From a virus, in the IMG/VR virus record IMGVR_UViG_3300025887_000129, positions 1 through 25,118 of that record: DNA of 25,118 nucleotides; one strand, given 5' to 3'. The position numbers were made by a program, and so were the translations under genes. Every line of letters begins with the position of its first letter. Position 1 is the first letter of the stretch. A model generated the notes under the pieces. It saw only the letters and a program-made list of their open reading frames with translations. It made no database searches and was not told where the DNA came from. Shown in pieces: positions 1-7,744 of the stretch.

Positions 1-941
1 CGGGACTCCAACTATATAGTGCTATGTTAAGAGATAAAGTTGGTGCCTTGGCGACAAATGTAATGCCTAGTGACAGTCCCGCAGACGTTTATAAAGACGT
101 AGCTATCATCTGTGAAAACAAACTTGCTGAAGAAGCATTACTAGACACTGATGAAGCGGAGTGGGCTAAAGTTTGGTTAGAGATGGGCATAGATCGAAAG
201 CTGTGTAAGAAGCCGTGTATGACTCGCTGCTATAGCGCAACTTTGTTTTCTTGCCGCGACTATGTGAGGGACGAACTTACATATCGCTTTGAGTCTGGAA
301 AGCTTATTAATCCTTTCGGGGACAACGATGATGCTTTTATAAAGGCAACTTTTTACCTAGCTAAAATGATCTGGGCCAGCATTAGTGATTGCGTCATATC
401 GGCACACGAAGCTATGAATTGGCTACAAAAGATTGCGCGGGATGTGAGCCGAGAAGAGATACCACTCATGTGGCAAACACCAAGCGGCTTTAAGATCGTT
501 CAGAGCTACCCTGAGATGAAATCCTTACGGATACAGACCCACATTGATGGACAGCTTGTGCGCCCTCGTATGGCCTCTCCTAACTATACCAAGGTGGATA
601 AGAAGAGAGCAGCGTCTGGAGTCTCACCCAATTTTGTTCATGGGATAGATTCTGCGTTCATGGTGCTGACGATACTTTCCTGCGCTTCTGGTGGTTCTGC
701 TGGTGAAAAACCCATTACAGATTTTTGGATGATTCACGATTCCTACGGAACGACAGTAAAGAATGTTGCACTGCTGGCAAAAACTCTCAGGGAGGTGTTT
801 GTACAAATGTTTGAGGACAACGATGTGCTAGAGCAATTCCGTGATTCAATGCTAAAGGCTATTCCCGAAGTAGCCCACCCACCAAAGAAAGGCACCCTAT
901 GTTTGAAGGGCGTTATTGAATCTAAGTATTTTTTCTCTTAA
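1..941 (+). CDS. T7-like DNA-directed RNA polymerase, C-terminal part (cut by window start)
   Basis: Single-subunit phage RNA polymerase that transcribes the phage middle and late genes. The frame is open from base 3, upstream of the first ATG at 24, and reads GLQLYSAMLRDKVG, which matches the T7 segment GIQHFSAMLRDEVG just after the first catalytic aspartate. The entry is therefore the last third of a longer protein. Visible family elements are the R..K..M...Y pattern of the O-helix region (RKLCKKPCMTRCY), the motif GVSPNFVHGIDSAF, and the catalytic HDS motif (MIHDSYGT) that holds the second metal-binding aspartate. It ends in KYFFS, whereas T7 ends in DFAFA, so the C-terminal foot is slightly different. 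Identification is secure. The N-terminal domain that reads the promoter is outside the window, so promoter specificity cannot be judged. Confidence 0.95.
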   Translation, partial: GLQLYSAMLRDKVGALATNVMPSDSPADVYKDVAIICENKLAEEALLDTDEAEWAKVWLEMGIDRKLCKKPCMTRCYSATLFSCRDYVRDELTYRFESGKLINPFGDNDDAFIKATFYLAKMIWASISDCVISAHEAMNWLQKIARDVSREEIPLMWQTPSGFKIVQSYPEMKSLRIQTHIDGQLVRPRMASPNYTKVDKKRAASGVSPNFVHGIDSAFMVLTILSCASGGSAGEKPITDFWMIHDSYGTTVKNVALLAKTLREVFVQMFEDNDVLEQFRDSMLKAIPEVAHPPKKGTLCLKGVIESKYFFS

Positions 942-994
942 AGGGCTTGACTTGCAACGCATGTGCTGAAAGCCCATAAGTATCCCGTTATACA

Positions 995-1018
995 CAAGTG
1001 TACCGAAAAACACACTTG
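995..1018 (+). promoter_or_regulatory. Hairpin in the gap after the RNA polymerase gene
   Basis: A perfect 7-bp inverted repeat, CAAGTGT (995-1001) and ACACTTG (1012-1018), closes a 10-base A-rich loop just upstream of the Shine-Dalgarno of the next gene. No T-run follows, so it does not look like an intrinsic terminator. In T7 the boundary after gene 1 carries an RNase III site and a phage promoter, so a processing or regulatory role is possible, but that is inference from position. A TTGACT hexamer at 947-952 has no convincing -10 partner at the usual spacing. Confidence 0.4.
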
Positions 1019-1031
1019 ATGGAGAGGAATA

Positions 1032-1157
1032 ATGAATGACATAGATAGAGCAGTCCAACTAATCACCAACGGTGAGCCTATACCACTAGACCTCTTTGCC
1101 ACCCTGATTGGGCAAGGCATAGATGTTTCAGAACTTGAACGAAAATACAAAAGGTAA
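1032..1157 (+). CDS. Small hypothetical protein, 41 residues
   Basis: Short ORF starting MNDIDRAVQLITNGEPIPLD and ending in a charged ELERKYKR tail. The Shine-Dalgarno GGAGAGG begins at 1021, and the stop lies 7 bases before the SSB start. The composition looks like a single compact helical domain with no membrane segment. Small proteins of this kind are common just after the polymerase gene in T7-like phages, but I do not recognise a function. Support comes from the good ribosome binding site, the fit in the gap and normal amino-acid composition. Confidence 0.65.
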   Translation: MNDIDRAVQLITNGEPIPLDLFATLIGQGIDVSELERKYKR

Positions 1158-1164
1158 CTATAGC

Positions 1165-1794
1165 ATGGCTAATAAAATGATGATGACACCTAAAGGCTCG
1201 GCAAATTGGGTTAAGGTTTTTCAACCTGACACAAAATACCAACCAGAAGGGGAATACTCAATGAAGCTTGTTGTACGGGAAGATTTAGCTGAAGACTTGT
1301 GTGGTCAGCTAGATAGTCTTACAGATGCAATTTATGCAAAGTCTTTAAAGGACAACCCAAGGCTTAAGACTAAGCTGACTAAGCGTACCCCTTACGAGCA
1401 AGTGCTTGATGACGAGGGCAATGAAACAGGTGAGATTGAATTTAAATTCAAGACCAAGGCCCGTATTACAGCTAAAGACGGCAGCACGTACACCAACAAA
1501 GTTGCTGTGTTTGATGCCAAAGCGAAGCCCATTACTGAGCAGTTAAACATTGGTAATGGTTCGATTATGAAAGTTGGTTTCGAGCCTGTCCCTTACATGA
1601 TGCAGTCTACTAAAGAAGCATCAGTTTCATTACGTTTAAAATCCACTCAATTAATTGACCTTGTTGAGTATGGCGCGTCAAGTCCATTCGGAGAAGAAGA
1701 AGGATATACGTTTGAAGAAAGCTCAAAGCCCTCAGAAGTTGCAGAAGAAAGTAGCAGTGACTTCAGCAACGAAGAAGACGAAGAAGACTTCTAA
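1165..1794 (+). CDS. Single-stranded DNA-binding protein, T7 gp2.5-like
   Basis: Coats single-stranded DNA at the fork and recruits replication partners. The protein has about 209 residues (T7 gp2.5 has 232). The core resembles gp2.5, including TFKF-like FKFKTKARITAKDG and the KVGFEPVPYMMQSTKEASVS segment matching T7 KVKYSLVPYKWNTAVGASVK. The last ~40 residues are strongly acidic and end EEDEEDF; gp2.5 ends in an acidic tail with a terminal Phe that binds partners and controls DNA binding. The start is placed at ATG 1165 (MANKMMM), just after the previous stop and with AAGG upstream. An in-frame ATG at 1123 would overlap the previous gene and adds residues unlike the family. The tail-coding region also encodes the start of endonuclease I in another frame. 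Confidence 0.9.
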   Translation: MANKMMMTPKGSANWVKVFQPDTKYQPEGEYSMKLVVREDLAEDLCGQLDSLTDAIYAKSLKDNPRLKTKLTKRTPYEQVLDDEGNETGEIEFKFKTKARITAKDGSTYTNKVAVFDAKAKPITEQLNIGNGSIMKVGFEPVPYMMQSTKEASVSLRLKSTQLIDLVEYGASSPFGEEEGYTFEESSKPSEVAEESSSDFSNEEDEEDF

Positions 1795-2161
1795 GAAAGA
1801 AGTTAAGTATCGAAGCGGCCTTGAACGAAACGTAGCACTTGACCTAAACAAACGGGGTATTAGCTTTCAGTATGAACATGAGCGTATCCCGTATGTGGTC
1901 GAGCGTAAGTATCTACCAGACTTCCAGTTGCCTAATGGTATCTACATTGAAGCAAAGGGATGGTTTAAAGACGAAGACTGCCGAAAGATGAAGTTACTCA
2001 AGAAGCAGTACCCTGACAAGGAGTTTCGATTCTTGTTCCAAAACAACAACACAAAAGTTCAATCTAAGCGGTTCACTAATTCCCAGTGGTGTGAGAAGTA
2101 TGACTTCAAATACTGTGAAGGTAAGGTGCCCGACAGTTGGCTTAAGGAAAAACTAAAGTGA
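1712..2161 (+). CDS. Endonuclease I (Holliday-junction resolvase), T7 gp3-like
   Basis: Cuts branched DNA and helps break down host DNA. The catalytic set of T7 endonuclease I is intact: SGLE (E20 in T7), YEHE (E35), PDF (D55) and IEAKG (E65, K67). The start is uncertain. TTG at 1712 has the best ribosome site (AAGGA at 1700-1704, 7 bases away) and gives 149 residues, the same length as the T7 enzyme. ATG at 1670 or 1655 lacks a Shine-Dalgarno, and GTG at 1757 would give 134 residues. From 1712 the gene overlaps the acidic SSB tail by 83 bases. There, GAA-rich codons for Glu in SSB read as AAG codons for Lys here, giving a Lys-rich head before the conserved domain. The stop overlaps the next start (GTGA). 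Confidence 0.88.
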   Translation: MKKAQSPQKLQKKVAVTSATKKTKKTSKKEVKYRSGLERNVALDLNKRGISFQYEHERIPYVVERKYLPDFQLPNGIYIEAKGWFKDEDCRKMKLLKKQYPDKEFRFLFQNNNTKVQSKRFTNSQWCEKYDFKYCEGKVPDSWLKEKLK

Positions 2162-2595
2162 AACTAAGAGAACGCACAGACTATGTGGTAATTCACTGTG
2201 CCCAAACTAAACCGTCAATGGATATAGGTTTTAAAGAAATCGACCAGTGGCATAAACGCAGAGGTTGGGCGGGTTGCGGGTACAATTTTATTATACGACA
2301 GAACGGTATCATTGAAACAGGACGTGCCTTAGAGCAAGTTGGTGCCCACGTAAAGGGCTTCAATCACAATTCCTTGGGAATCTGTTTGGTAGGTGGCATA
2401 GATGAAGATGGTGACTTCGATGTTAACTACACTCCTGAACAATGGGACACGTTAGATTGTCTCGTTGAAACAATGACTAAAATTTATCCTAATGCTGCTG
2501 TAGTCGGTCATAAAGACTTGGACTCACATAAGGCATGCCCAATATTTGAGGTAGCAGCATGGCTAAAACAGACCAAGGAGATTCGCACCTCTTAA
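2158..2595 (+). CDS. N-acetylmuramoyl-L-alanine amidase / lysozyme, T7 gp3.5-like
   Basis: Zinc amidase that cleaves the bond between muramic acid and the peptide stem, for lysis. In T7 the protein also binds and inhibits the phage RNA polymerase. At 145 residues it is close to gp3.5 (151). Zinc ligands are H13, H118 and C127, and the catalytic Tyr and Lys correspond to Y42 and K125 (T7 H17, H122, C130, Y46, K128). Other family stretches are QWHKRRGW, GYNFIIRQNG and LVGGIDEDGDFD. Translation starts with GTG at 2158, coupled to the endonuclease stop, and the last 37 bases overlap the primase-helicase gene. There is no signal peptide, as in T7, so a separate holin outside the window is expected. 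Whether polymerase inhibition is kept cannot be read from sequence. Confidence 0.95.
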   Translation: MKLRERTDYVVIHCAQTKPSMDIGFKEIDQWHKRRGWAGCGYNFIIRQNGIIETGRALEQVGAHVKGFNHNSLGICLVGGIDEDGDFDVNYTPEQWDTLDCLVETMTKIYPNAAVVGHKDLDSHKACPIFEVAAWLKQTKEIRTS

Positions 2596-4229
2596 GTGGA
2601 AAGCTTCCCTGCCCTAAGTGTACATCCAGTGATGGATACCATCTGTACTCAAACGGGTGGGGAAAGTGCTTCGCGTGTGACGCAAACGTGCCGTGGGATG
2701 TGGCCCTACAATCAACAGAAGAGGCACCTAAAGTGAGTGGATTGATACCTAAAGGGGAACACACTTCCCTAAACAAACGTAAGATCAATGCCGATACCTG
2801 TGCCCTATGGGACTACACCAAGGCTGAGTACAACGGTACTACGGTTCAGATAGCAAACTACAAAAACGATAAGGGCACCACCATTGCTCAGAAGGTGCGC
2901 TTTCCTAATAAGGACTTTAAGTTCTTAGGTGATACTCAAAACATCCCTCTCTATGGTCAATGGCTTTGGAAAGACGGTGGAAAGATGGTCACGCTCGTAG
3001 AAGGAGAAATCGATGCCTTAAGTGCAAGCCAGACCCAAGACAACAAGTGGGCCGTGGTGAGCGTCCCAAACGGCTGTCAAGGGGCAGTCAAAGCTGTCAA
3101 GAATAACCTTGAGTGGCTTCTTAAGTTTGACACCGTGGTCATTATGTTTGACCAAGATGAAGTCGGGCAGGAAGCCGCCCACAAGGTTGCTGAGTTGCTT
3201 CCACCACGTAAAGCTAAGATAGCATCACTACCTCTTAAAGATGCTTCAGAGATGCTAATGGCAGGTCGCAGTAAAGACCTTATCACTGCCATGTGGCAAG
3301 CCAAGACTTACACCCCTGCGGGTATCGTAAGTGGTTCTGAGTTACGTAAGCGTCTTGAAGATCGTCCCGAAGTGCAGAGCTATGCTTGGCCTAGTTTTAT
3401 GCAGGGAATGAATCAAAAGACCTACGGCATACGCCTTGGGGAGCTTGATGTATTCACTAGCGGCAGTGGTATGGGTAAGACTACTCTTATCAAGCAACTT
3501 CAACATCACTTCATGCAGACCACAGACCTTAACCAAGCCCTCATTCATCTTGAGGAACCTTTGGAGGAGACTGCTGAAGGGCTTATAGGTATTCACATAG
3601 GCAAGCGCCTTAACCTTCCAGACGTACGTGAATACGTACCTGAAGAGGACTACTGGCAAGGCTTTGATGAAACCTTTGGTGCTGTAGATATTGATGGTAA
3701 CTCTAGGCTTAACGTCTACGATGCCTTTGGTTCTCTTGATGAGACTGACCTGTACAACAAGGTTCGATACTTCGCTACTGGCTTAAACTGTAAGGTCATT
3801 TGGATTGACCACCTCTCCATATTGGTCAGTGACTTAGGTAGTGAAAGCCAAGATGAACGTAGGGCTATAGACAGTATTATGCACAACCTAAAAATGTTGA
3901 CGCAAGAGCTTGGGGTCTACATAGGACTCATAAGCCACTTGAAGAAAGCACCGCAAGGTAGATCGTTTGAAGAAGGGTACGTACCTAGCTCAGATGACTT
4001 ACGTGGTTCAGGCTCAATCAAGCAACTGTCTAACAATGTCTACGCAATAAGCCGTAACCAGCAAGAGGAAGACGATAGGGCACGTAACACCTCACTACTC
4101 ACTGTACTTAAGTGTCGCTACACGGGACGTACAGGAAGGGCAGACTACCTTTACTTTGACGAACACACAGGCCGCATGGTCATTGGGCAAGACCCCGATG
4201 CAGCTATGGTTGCCAATGGTTCTAACTAA
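2559..4229 (+). CDS. Bifunctional DNA primase-helicase, T7 gp4-like
   Basis: Unwinds the fork and makes primers. The protein has 556 residues (T7 566). The N-terminus has a four-Cys zinc ribbon (C18, C21, C37, C40) that reads the template priming site. The TOPRIM core follows with VEGE (E148) and FDQDE (D198, D200). The hexameric helicase has Walker A SGSGMGKTT at 301-309, Walker B WIDH near 415-418, ISHLK (H460) and the LKCR arginine near residue 520. The start at 2559 lies inside the amidase gene, with GAGG 8 bases or so upstream. No internal Met near residue 60 matches the T7 4B start, so a helicase-only form is not evident. The C-terminus ends neutral (AAMVANGSN), without the acidic Phe-terminated tail that in T7 binds the DNA polymerase. 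Confidence 0.96.
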   Translation: MAKTDQGDSHLLSGKLPCPKCTSSDGYHLYSNGWGKCFACDANVPWDVALQSTEEAPKVSGLIPKGEHTSLNKRKINADTCALWDYTKAEYNGTTVQIANYKNDKGTTIAQKVRFPNKDFKFLGDTQNIPLYGQWLWKDGGKMVTLVEGEIDALSASQTQDNKWAVVSVPNGCQGAVKAVKNNLEWLLKFDTVVIMFDQDEVGQEAAHKVAELLPPRKAKIASLPLKDASEMLMAGRSKDLITAMWQAKTYTPAGIVSGSELRKRLEDRPEVQSYAWPSFMQGMNQKTYGIRLGELDVFTSGSGMGKTTLIKQLQHHFMQTTDLNQALIHLEEPLEETAEGLIGIHIGKRLNLPDVREYVPEEDYWQGFDETFGAVDIDGNSRLNVYDAFGSLDETDLYNKVRYFATGLNCKVIWIDHLSILVSDLGSESQDERRAIDSIMHNLKMLTQELGVYIGLISHLKKAPQGRSFEEGYVPSSDDLRGSGSIKQLSNNVYAISRNQQEEDDRARNTSLLTVLKCRYTGRTGRADYLYFDEHTGRMVIGQDPDAAMVANGSN

Positions 4230-4253
4230 TTACTCCAACGAGAGAATAATCAT

Positions 4254-5978
4254 ATGACTACTTACGTATTTGATATTGAAACAGATGGGCTACTAGAAGA
4301 AGTTTCTAAAATACACTGCATTGTAATGGCTGACATGGGGACACGAAAGTTACTTAAGTTCACCACAGCTTCTAATAATATTGACCAAGGCTTAAAGCTT
4401 CTTAGTGAAGCCACCGAGCTTATTGGTCATAACATTATGGAGTACGACTTAGGTGTGATTAAAAAGCTTTACCCAACTTGGCACACAAGCGCAGTATTAA
4501 CAGATACGTTGATATGTAGTCGGTTGATCTGGGGAAATATGTATGAAGTAGATGCTACGCATTATAGGCACATACCAATACATGTTAAAGGTAGGCACTC
4601 GTTAGAATCTTGGGGGCACCGCTTGGGTTTCTATAAAGGAGACTTCGGCTCTACGGCAGATTGGACGGTGTATACACCTGAGATGCTTAAGTATTGCTCA
4701 CAAGATGTGTTAGTGAACGTCAAGTTCTACGAGCATGTGTTAACTCAGAAGTACAGCGAGGATGCAATACTTCTTGAGCATGACATACACCGTATCTGTC
4801 TTGAACAACAAGCCATAGGTTTCCCCTTCAATGAAGAAAAAGCTGTGCTTCTTTACGCAGAGCTTGGTGGTCGTAGGGATGAAATCAAGCAGTTAATGAT
4901 TGACACCTTTGAACCAAACATTATTGAGCTTAAGACAAAGACTAAAACCATACCCTTCAACCCCAGTAGCCGACAGCAAATAGCTGATAGGTTGAAGAAG
5001 CGTGGTTGGGTTCCAACAGAGTTTACCGAATCTGGACAAGTCGTGGTCAACGAGACAACGCTGAAAGCTATTGAGGATTCAATACCAGAAGCTAAGTTGC
5101 TGCTTGAGTATCTAATGCTCATCAAACGCCTTGGACAGTTAAGTGAGGGTAATAACGGTTGGCTAAAGCTAAGTAAGAACGGACGTATTCACTACCGCAC
5201 TAACACCCTTGGGGCAGTGACAGGGAGAGCCACAGCCAGTAAGCCAAACATTCAGCAGGTGCCCAGTGACAGAGCAGAGTACGGCAAACAGTGCCGTGAG
5301 TTGTTCTATGCGCCTGACGGATGGGAGTTATTTGGCTCCGACCAATCGGGCGTGGAATTACGCGCACTTGCCCACTACATGTCTGAGTGGGATGAGGGTT
5401 CCTATGGAAAAGTCATTCTTAATGGTGACATACATACAGCCAATCAAGAAGCGGCAGGTTTAGAGACACGTTCTCAAGCCAAGACCTTTATTTATGGTTG
5501 GCTCTACGGGGCAGGTAGCGCAAAGATTGGTTCTATTGTAGGCAAAGGTGCAAAGGAAGGTACACGACTTAAAGAGCAATTTCTTAAAGGTTTACCTGCT
5601 CTTAAGAGTCTACAAGAACGAGTACAAGAGCAAGCCAAAAAAGGCAAGGTCAAGGGACTAGATGGTCGCTACATTCCAGTGCGCCACCAACATGCAAGTC
5701 TCAACAGCTTACTTCAAAGTTGTGGCGCGATTTTAGCTAAACGATGGGTAGTTATCTTTCATTCAATCTGCAAATCCCACGGCTACATACATGGTAAGGA
5801 CTACCAACAGGTAGCGTGGGTGCATGACGAAATTCAAGTATTAGTTAAAGAAGGTACAGGAGATGAGTTTGGAAAATACGCACAAGACGCAATGCGGAAA
5901 ACAGGCGAATACTATAACTTCGGGATTAGACTTGATGCCGAATATAATATTGGCAAATCGTGGGCAGACACCCATTAA
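4254..5978 (+). CDS. Family A DNA polymerase, T7 gp5-like, lacking the thioredoxin-binding loop
   Basis: Replicative polymerase with proofreading, 574 residues (T7 704). The 3'-5' exonuclease motifs are FDIET (D7, E9), HNIMEYD (D65) and YCSQD (Y147, D151). Polymerase motif A is SDQSGVELR (D363), motif B is RSQAKTFIYGWLYG (R406, K410, Y414) and motif C is VHDE (D525, E526). The thumb reads from DTFEPNIIE to PFNPSSR in about a dozen residues. In T7 the same two landmarks flank the ~76-residue thioredoxin-binding domain, which is therefore missing. A second T7 insertion before GLDGR is also shortened. The C-terminus (NIGKSWADTH) is complete, so this is not truncation. GAGAG lies 9 bases before the start. 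The end overlaps the following nuclease gene. Confidence 0.96.
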   Translation: MTTYVFDIETDGLLEEVSKIHCIVMADMGTRKLLKFTTASNNIDQGLKLLSEATELIGHNIMEYDLGVIKKLYPTWHTSAVLTDTLICSRLIWGNMYEVDATHYRHIPIHVKGRHSLESWGHRLGFYKGDFGSTADWTVYTPEMLKYCSQDVLVNVKFYEHVLTQKYSEDAILLEHDIHRICLEQQAIGFPFNEEKAVLLYAELGGRRDEIKQLMIDTFEPNIIELKTKTKTIPFNPSSRQQIADRLKKRGWVPTEFTESGQVVVNETTLKAIEDSIPEAKLLLEYLMLIKRLGQLSEGNNGWLKLSKNGRIHYRTNTLGAVTGRATASKPNIQQVPSDRAEYGKQCRELFYAPDGWELFGSDQSGVELRALAHYMSEWDEGSYGKVILNGDIHTANQEAAGLETRSQAKTFIYGWLYGAGSAKIGSIVGKGAKEGTRLKEQFLKGLPALKSLQERVQEQAKKGKVKGLDGRYIPVRHQHASLNSLLQSCGAILAKRWVVIFHSICKSHGYIHGKDYQQVAWVHDEIQVLVKEGTGDEFGKYAQDAMRKTGEYYNFGIRLDAEYNIGKSWADTH

Positions 5979-6465
5979 CATTAACACCTCGTTTGAGGAT
6001 GGAGAATGGTGGATAAGAAACAAAAGGACTGACGAGCGTAGGCGGTGCGTACCCTTAAACAAAAAGAACGCTAAACGTATGTTCGTGGACGGTACGTACA
6101 TTCCTCAATCCCACCCTCTGTGGAAGTCGGGCAGGTACAAATCATTTAATGATGCGGCCTTTAGTTCCCTTAAGAACTACCCAAAGTCAACCATAGGCTG
6201 TGTCTACGTTATCCAAAACCCCGCATGGCCTGATTGGGTCAAAGTAGGTAAAGCCGTAGATGCTCAAGATCGACTCAACAGTTATCAAACCAGTGACCCT
6301 TTCAGGTCATACATTCTGCACCACCATATCGAAGTTTCTAACCGACACAAAGTAGAGCTACAGGTTCATCAAGAACTTGAGGTAGCTAGTGCGTTACGTA
6401 AAAACGAGTGGTTTAAAATTACGGCATATAACGCAGCAATAATACTAAATAACACTAAGGAATAA
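5935..6465 (+). CDS. GIY-YIG-type nuclease (T5orf172/MUG113-like), possible free-standing homing endonuclease
   Basis: The C-terminal half carries a GIY-YIG-like core: GCVYVIQNP then WVKVGKA (the GIY and YIG strands in diverged form), DRLNSYQT with the conserved Arg, and a Glu in KVELQVHQEL that fits the metal-binding residue. An N-terminal ~70-residue region (GEWWIRNKRTDERRRC, then FVDGTYIPQSHPLW) may bind DNA. The start is uncertain. ATG 5935 gives 176 residues and overlaps the polymerase gene by 44 bases; ATG 5863 gives 200 residues with a longer overlap. No ATG occurs between the polymerase stop and the conserved region. Such genes are common selfish insertions between phage replication genes. 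The target site is not known from the sequence; a role in moving the intron 2.2 kb downstream is inference. Confidence 0.8.
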   Translation: MPNIILANRGQTPININTSFEDGEWWIRNKRTDERRRCVPLNKKNAKRMFVDGTYIPQSHPLWKSGRYKSFNDAAFSSLKNYPKSTIGCVYVIQNPAWPDWVKVGKAVDAQDRLNSYQTSDPFRSYILHHHIEVSNRHKVELQVHQELEVASALRKNEWFKITAYNAAIILNNTKE

Positions 6466-6468
6466 ACG

Positions 6469-6726
6469 ATGAAAACAGGACGTATGACAATAACCCTAAC
6501 CGTTGAATCTGACTGTGAATCGGTGAAATTTAGTGGTGGCTGTGACGGTGAACCTACACCTGAACAAAGTGGAATAGGAGCAGCAATCTACGCTGCTGTC
6601 GTAGACATAATTAATGATGAAGATACGTTAATGCACTACCTTGCACTGGCTTCTGCCATAGCTGACGAAGAAGAAGAGGAAGAAGAAACAAAGCCAAAGC
6701 AGTTTAAGTTACGGCTAGTTCACTAA
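6469..6726 (+). CDS. Small acidic hypothetical protein, 85 residues
   Basis: Starts MKTGRMTITLTVESDCESVK and has a run of Glu near residues 66-72 (ADEEEEEEET) followed by a short basic end (KPKQFKLRLVH). The Shine-Dalgarno AAGGA lies 7 bases upstream, and the gene sits 3 bases after the nuclease stop and 18 before the exonuclease start. It is not membrane-bound. I do not recognise a family. The acidic stretch resembles DNA-mimic or partner-binding tails in general, but nothing specific supports that. Confidence 0.75.
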   Translation: MKTGRMTITLTVESDCESVKFSGGCDGEPTPEQSGIGAAIYAAVVDIINDEDTLMHYLALASAIADEEEEEEETKPKQFKLRLVH

Positions 6727-6744
6727 TATCAGGAGAGTAAACAC

Positions 6745-7500
6745 ATGACCCGAAATACACTACTACTGGACGGTGACTTAATTGCTTATCGTATTGCAGC
6801 AGCACTAGAAAAGCCCGTTCACTGGGGTGATGGTTTGTGGACACTACACTGCTATGAGAACGAAGTATTTGCAGCTTTTGTAAGTAAGGTTGAGTCAATT
6901 AAAAAAGATACAGGGCTTACCGATGTAGTAGTAACTATATCCAGCCCTCGTAACTTCCGTAAAGAAATTAACCCGCTTTATAAAGCAAACCGAAAGTCAA
7001 CAAGAAAGCCCATCTGCTTTGGGCCTCTCCTTGAGTTTATAAAAGAGGAATTTAACCACGTCATACTAGACCGACTAGAAGCTGATGACACAATGGGTAT
7101 CCTCGCTACTCAAGAGCCTGACCGTTATCTCATTGTAAGTGACGATAAGGACATGCTGACCATACGGGATGCCCGTATCTGGATAAAAGGTGCGGTGGTA
7201 CATATAACTGAACAAGAAGCTTACGAAAACTTCATAACTCAAGCTCTCAAAGGCGACCCCACAGACGGCTATTACGGCTGTAAGGGTATTGGAGAAGTCA
7301 CTGCTCGTAAGATCATAGATAAGCACCGAGGCACCCCTGAGTCTTTATGGGAGGGTGTCCTAAAAACTTACAAGGGTGATGCGGAGGACGCACTACTAAA
7401 TGCACGAATGGCCCGAATACTCACGGCAGAGCTTTGGGACGGTGAAGCACCTATTCTTTGGAACCCCCCAATTACATTAAAGGAAGTAGCTAATGCTTAA
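6745..7500 (+). CDS. 5'-3' exonuclease (FEN-like), T7 gp6-like
   Basis: Degrades host DNA from 5' ends and removes RNA primers, supplying nucleotides for phage DNA. The protein has 251 residues (T7 gp6 has 300). Metal-binding clusters of the 5'-nuclease family are in order: LLDGDLIAYR (residues 7-16), RLEADDTMG, VSDDKDML, and the helix-three-turn-helix GDPTDGYYGCKGIGEVTA, which grips the DNA backbone. The basic stretch YKANRKSTRK lies between the first two clusters, as expected for the helical arch. AGGAG stands about 8 bases before the ATG. The last 8 bases overlap the next gene. Confidence 0.93.
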   Translation: MTRNTLLLDGDLIAYRIAAALEKPVHWGDGLWTLHCYENEVFAAFVSKVESIKKDTGLTDVVVTISSPRNFRKEINPLYKANRKSTRKPICFGPLLEFIKEEFNHVILDRLEADDTMGILATQEPDRYLIVSDDKDMLTIRDARIWIKGAVVHITEQEAYENFITQALKGDPTDGYYGCKGIGEVTARKIIDKHRGTPESLWEGVLKTYKGDAEDALLNARMARILTAELWDGEAPILWNPPITLKEVANA

Positions 7501-7744
7501 AAAGAAGAAGAAGCGTATTGAACCTGCTGTTGATCTTATAAACCAACCCCCTCACTACACTCAGGCTTCTATCCAGCCTATTGACTACATCCGCGCACAT
7601 GAGATGAGTTTTTGTGAGGGTAATGTAATTAAGTACCTAACCCGACACACACTAAAAGACACACCGATGCAGGATTTGCTGAAGTGCCGTTACTACATTA
7701 ATAAACTAATAGATGATTTAGAACAGGAATACCGACAAGCATGA
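7493..7744 (+). CDS. DUF3310 family protein (related to T7 gp1.7 region)
   Basis: An 83-residue protein with the DUF3310 pattern: NQPPHYTQ, then IQPIDYIRAHEMSF, then GNVIKYLTRH and a C-terminal KCRYYINKLIDDLE helix. A Lys-rich head (KKKKKR) precedes the domain. In T7, gp1.7 is a nucleotide kinase acting on dTMP and dGMP and contains a related segment, but this short form lacks the extra sequence and its activity is unknown. It lies between the exonuclease (8-base overlap at the start) and ribonucleotide reductase (ATGA overlap at the end), which fits a nucleotide-metabolism role by context only. Confidence 0.85.
   Translation: MLKKKKKRIEPAVDLINQPPHYTQASIQPIDYIRAHEMSFCEGNVIKYLTRHTLKDTPMQDLLKCRYYINKLIDDLEQEYRQA

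Noticed and set aside
5266-5463. Same-strand 65-codon ORF inside the DNA polymerase gene
   Set aside because: It covers conserved polymerase motif A in another frame and has no recognisable product.
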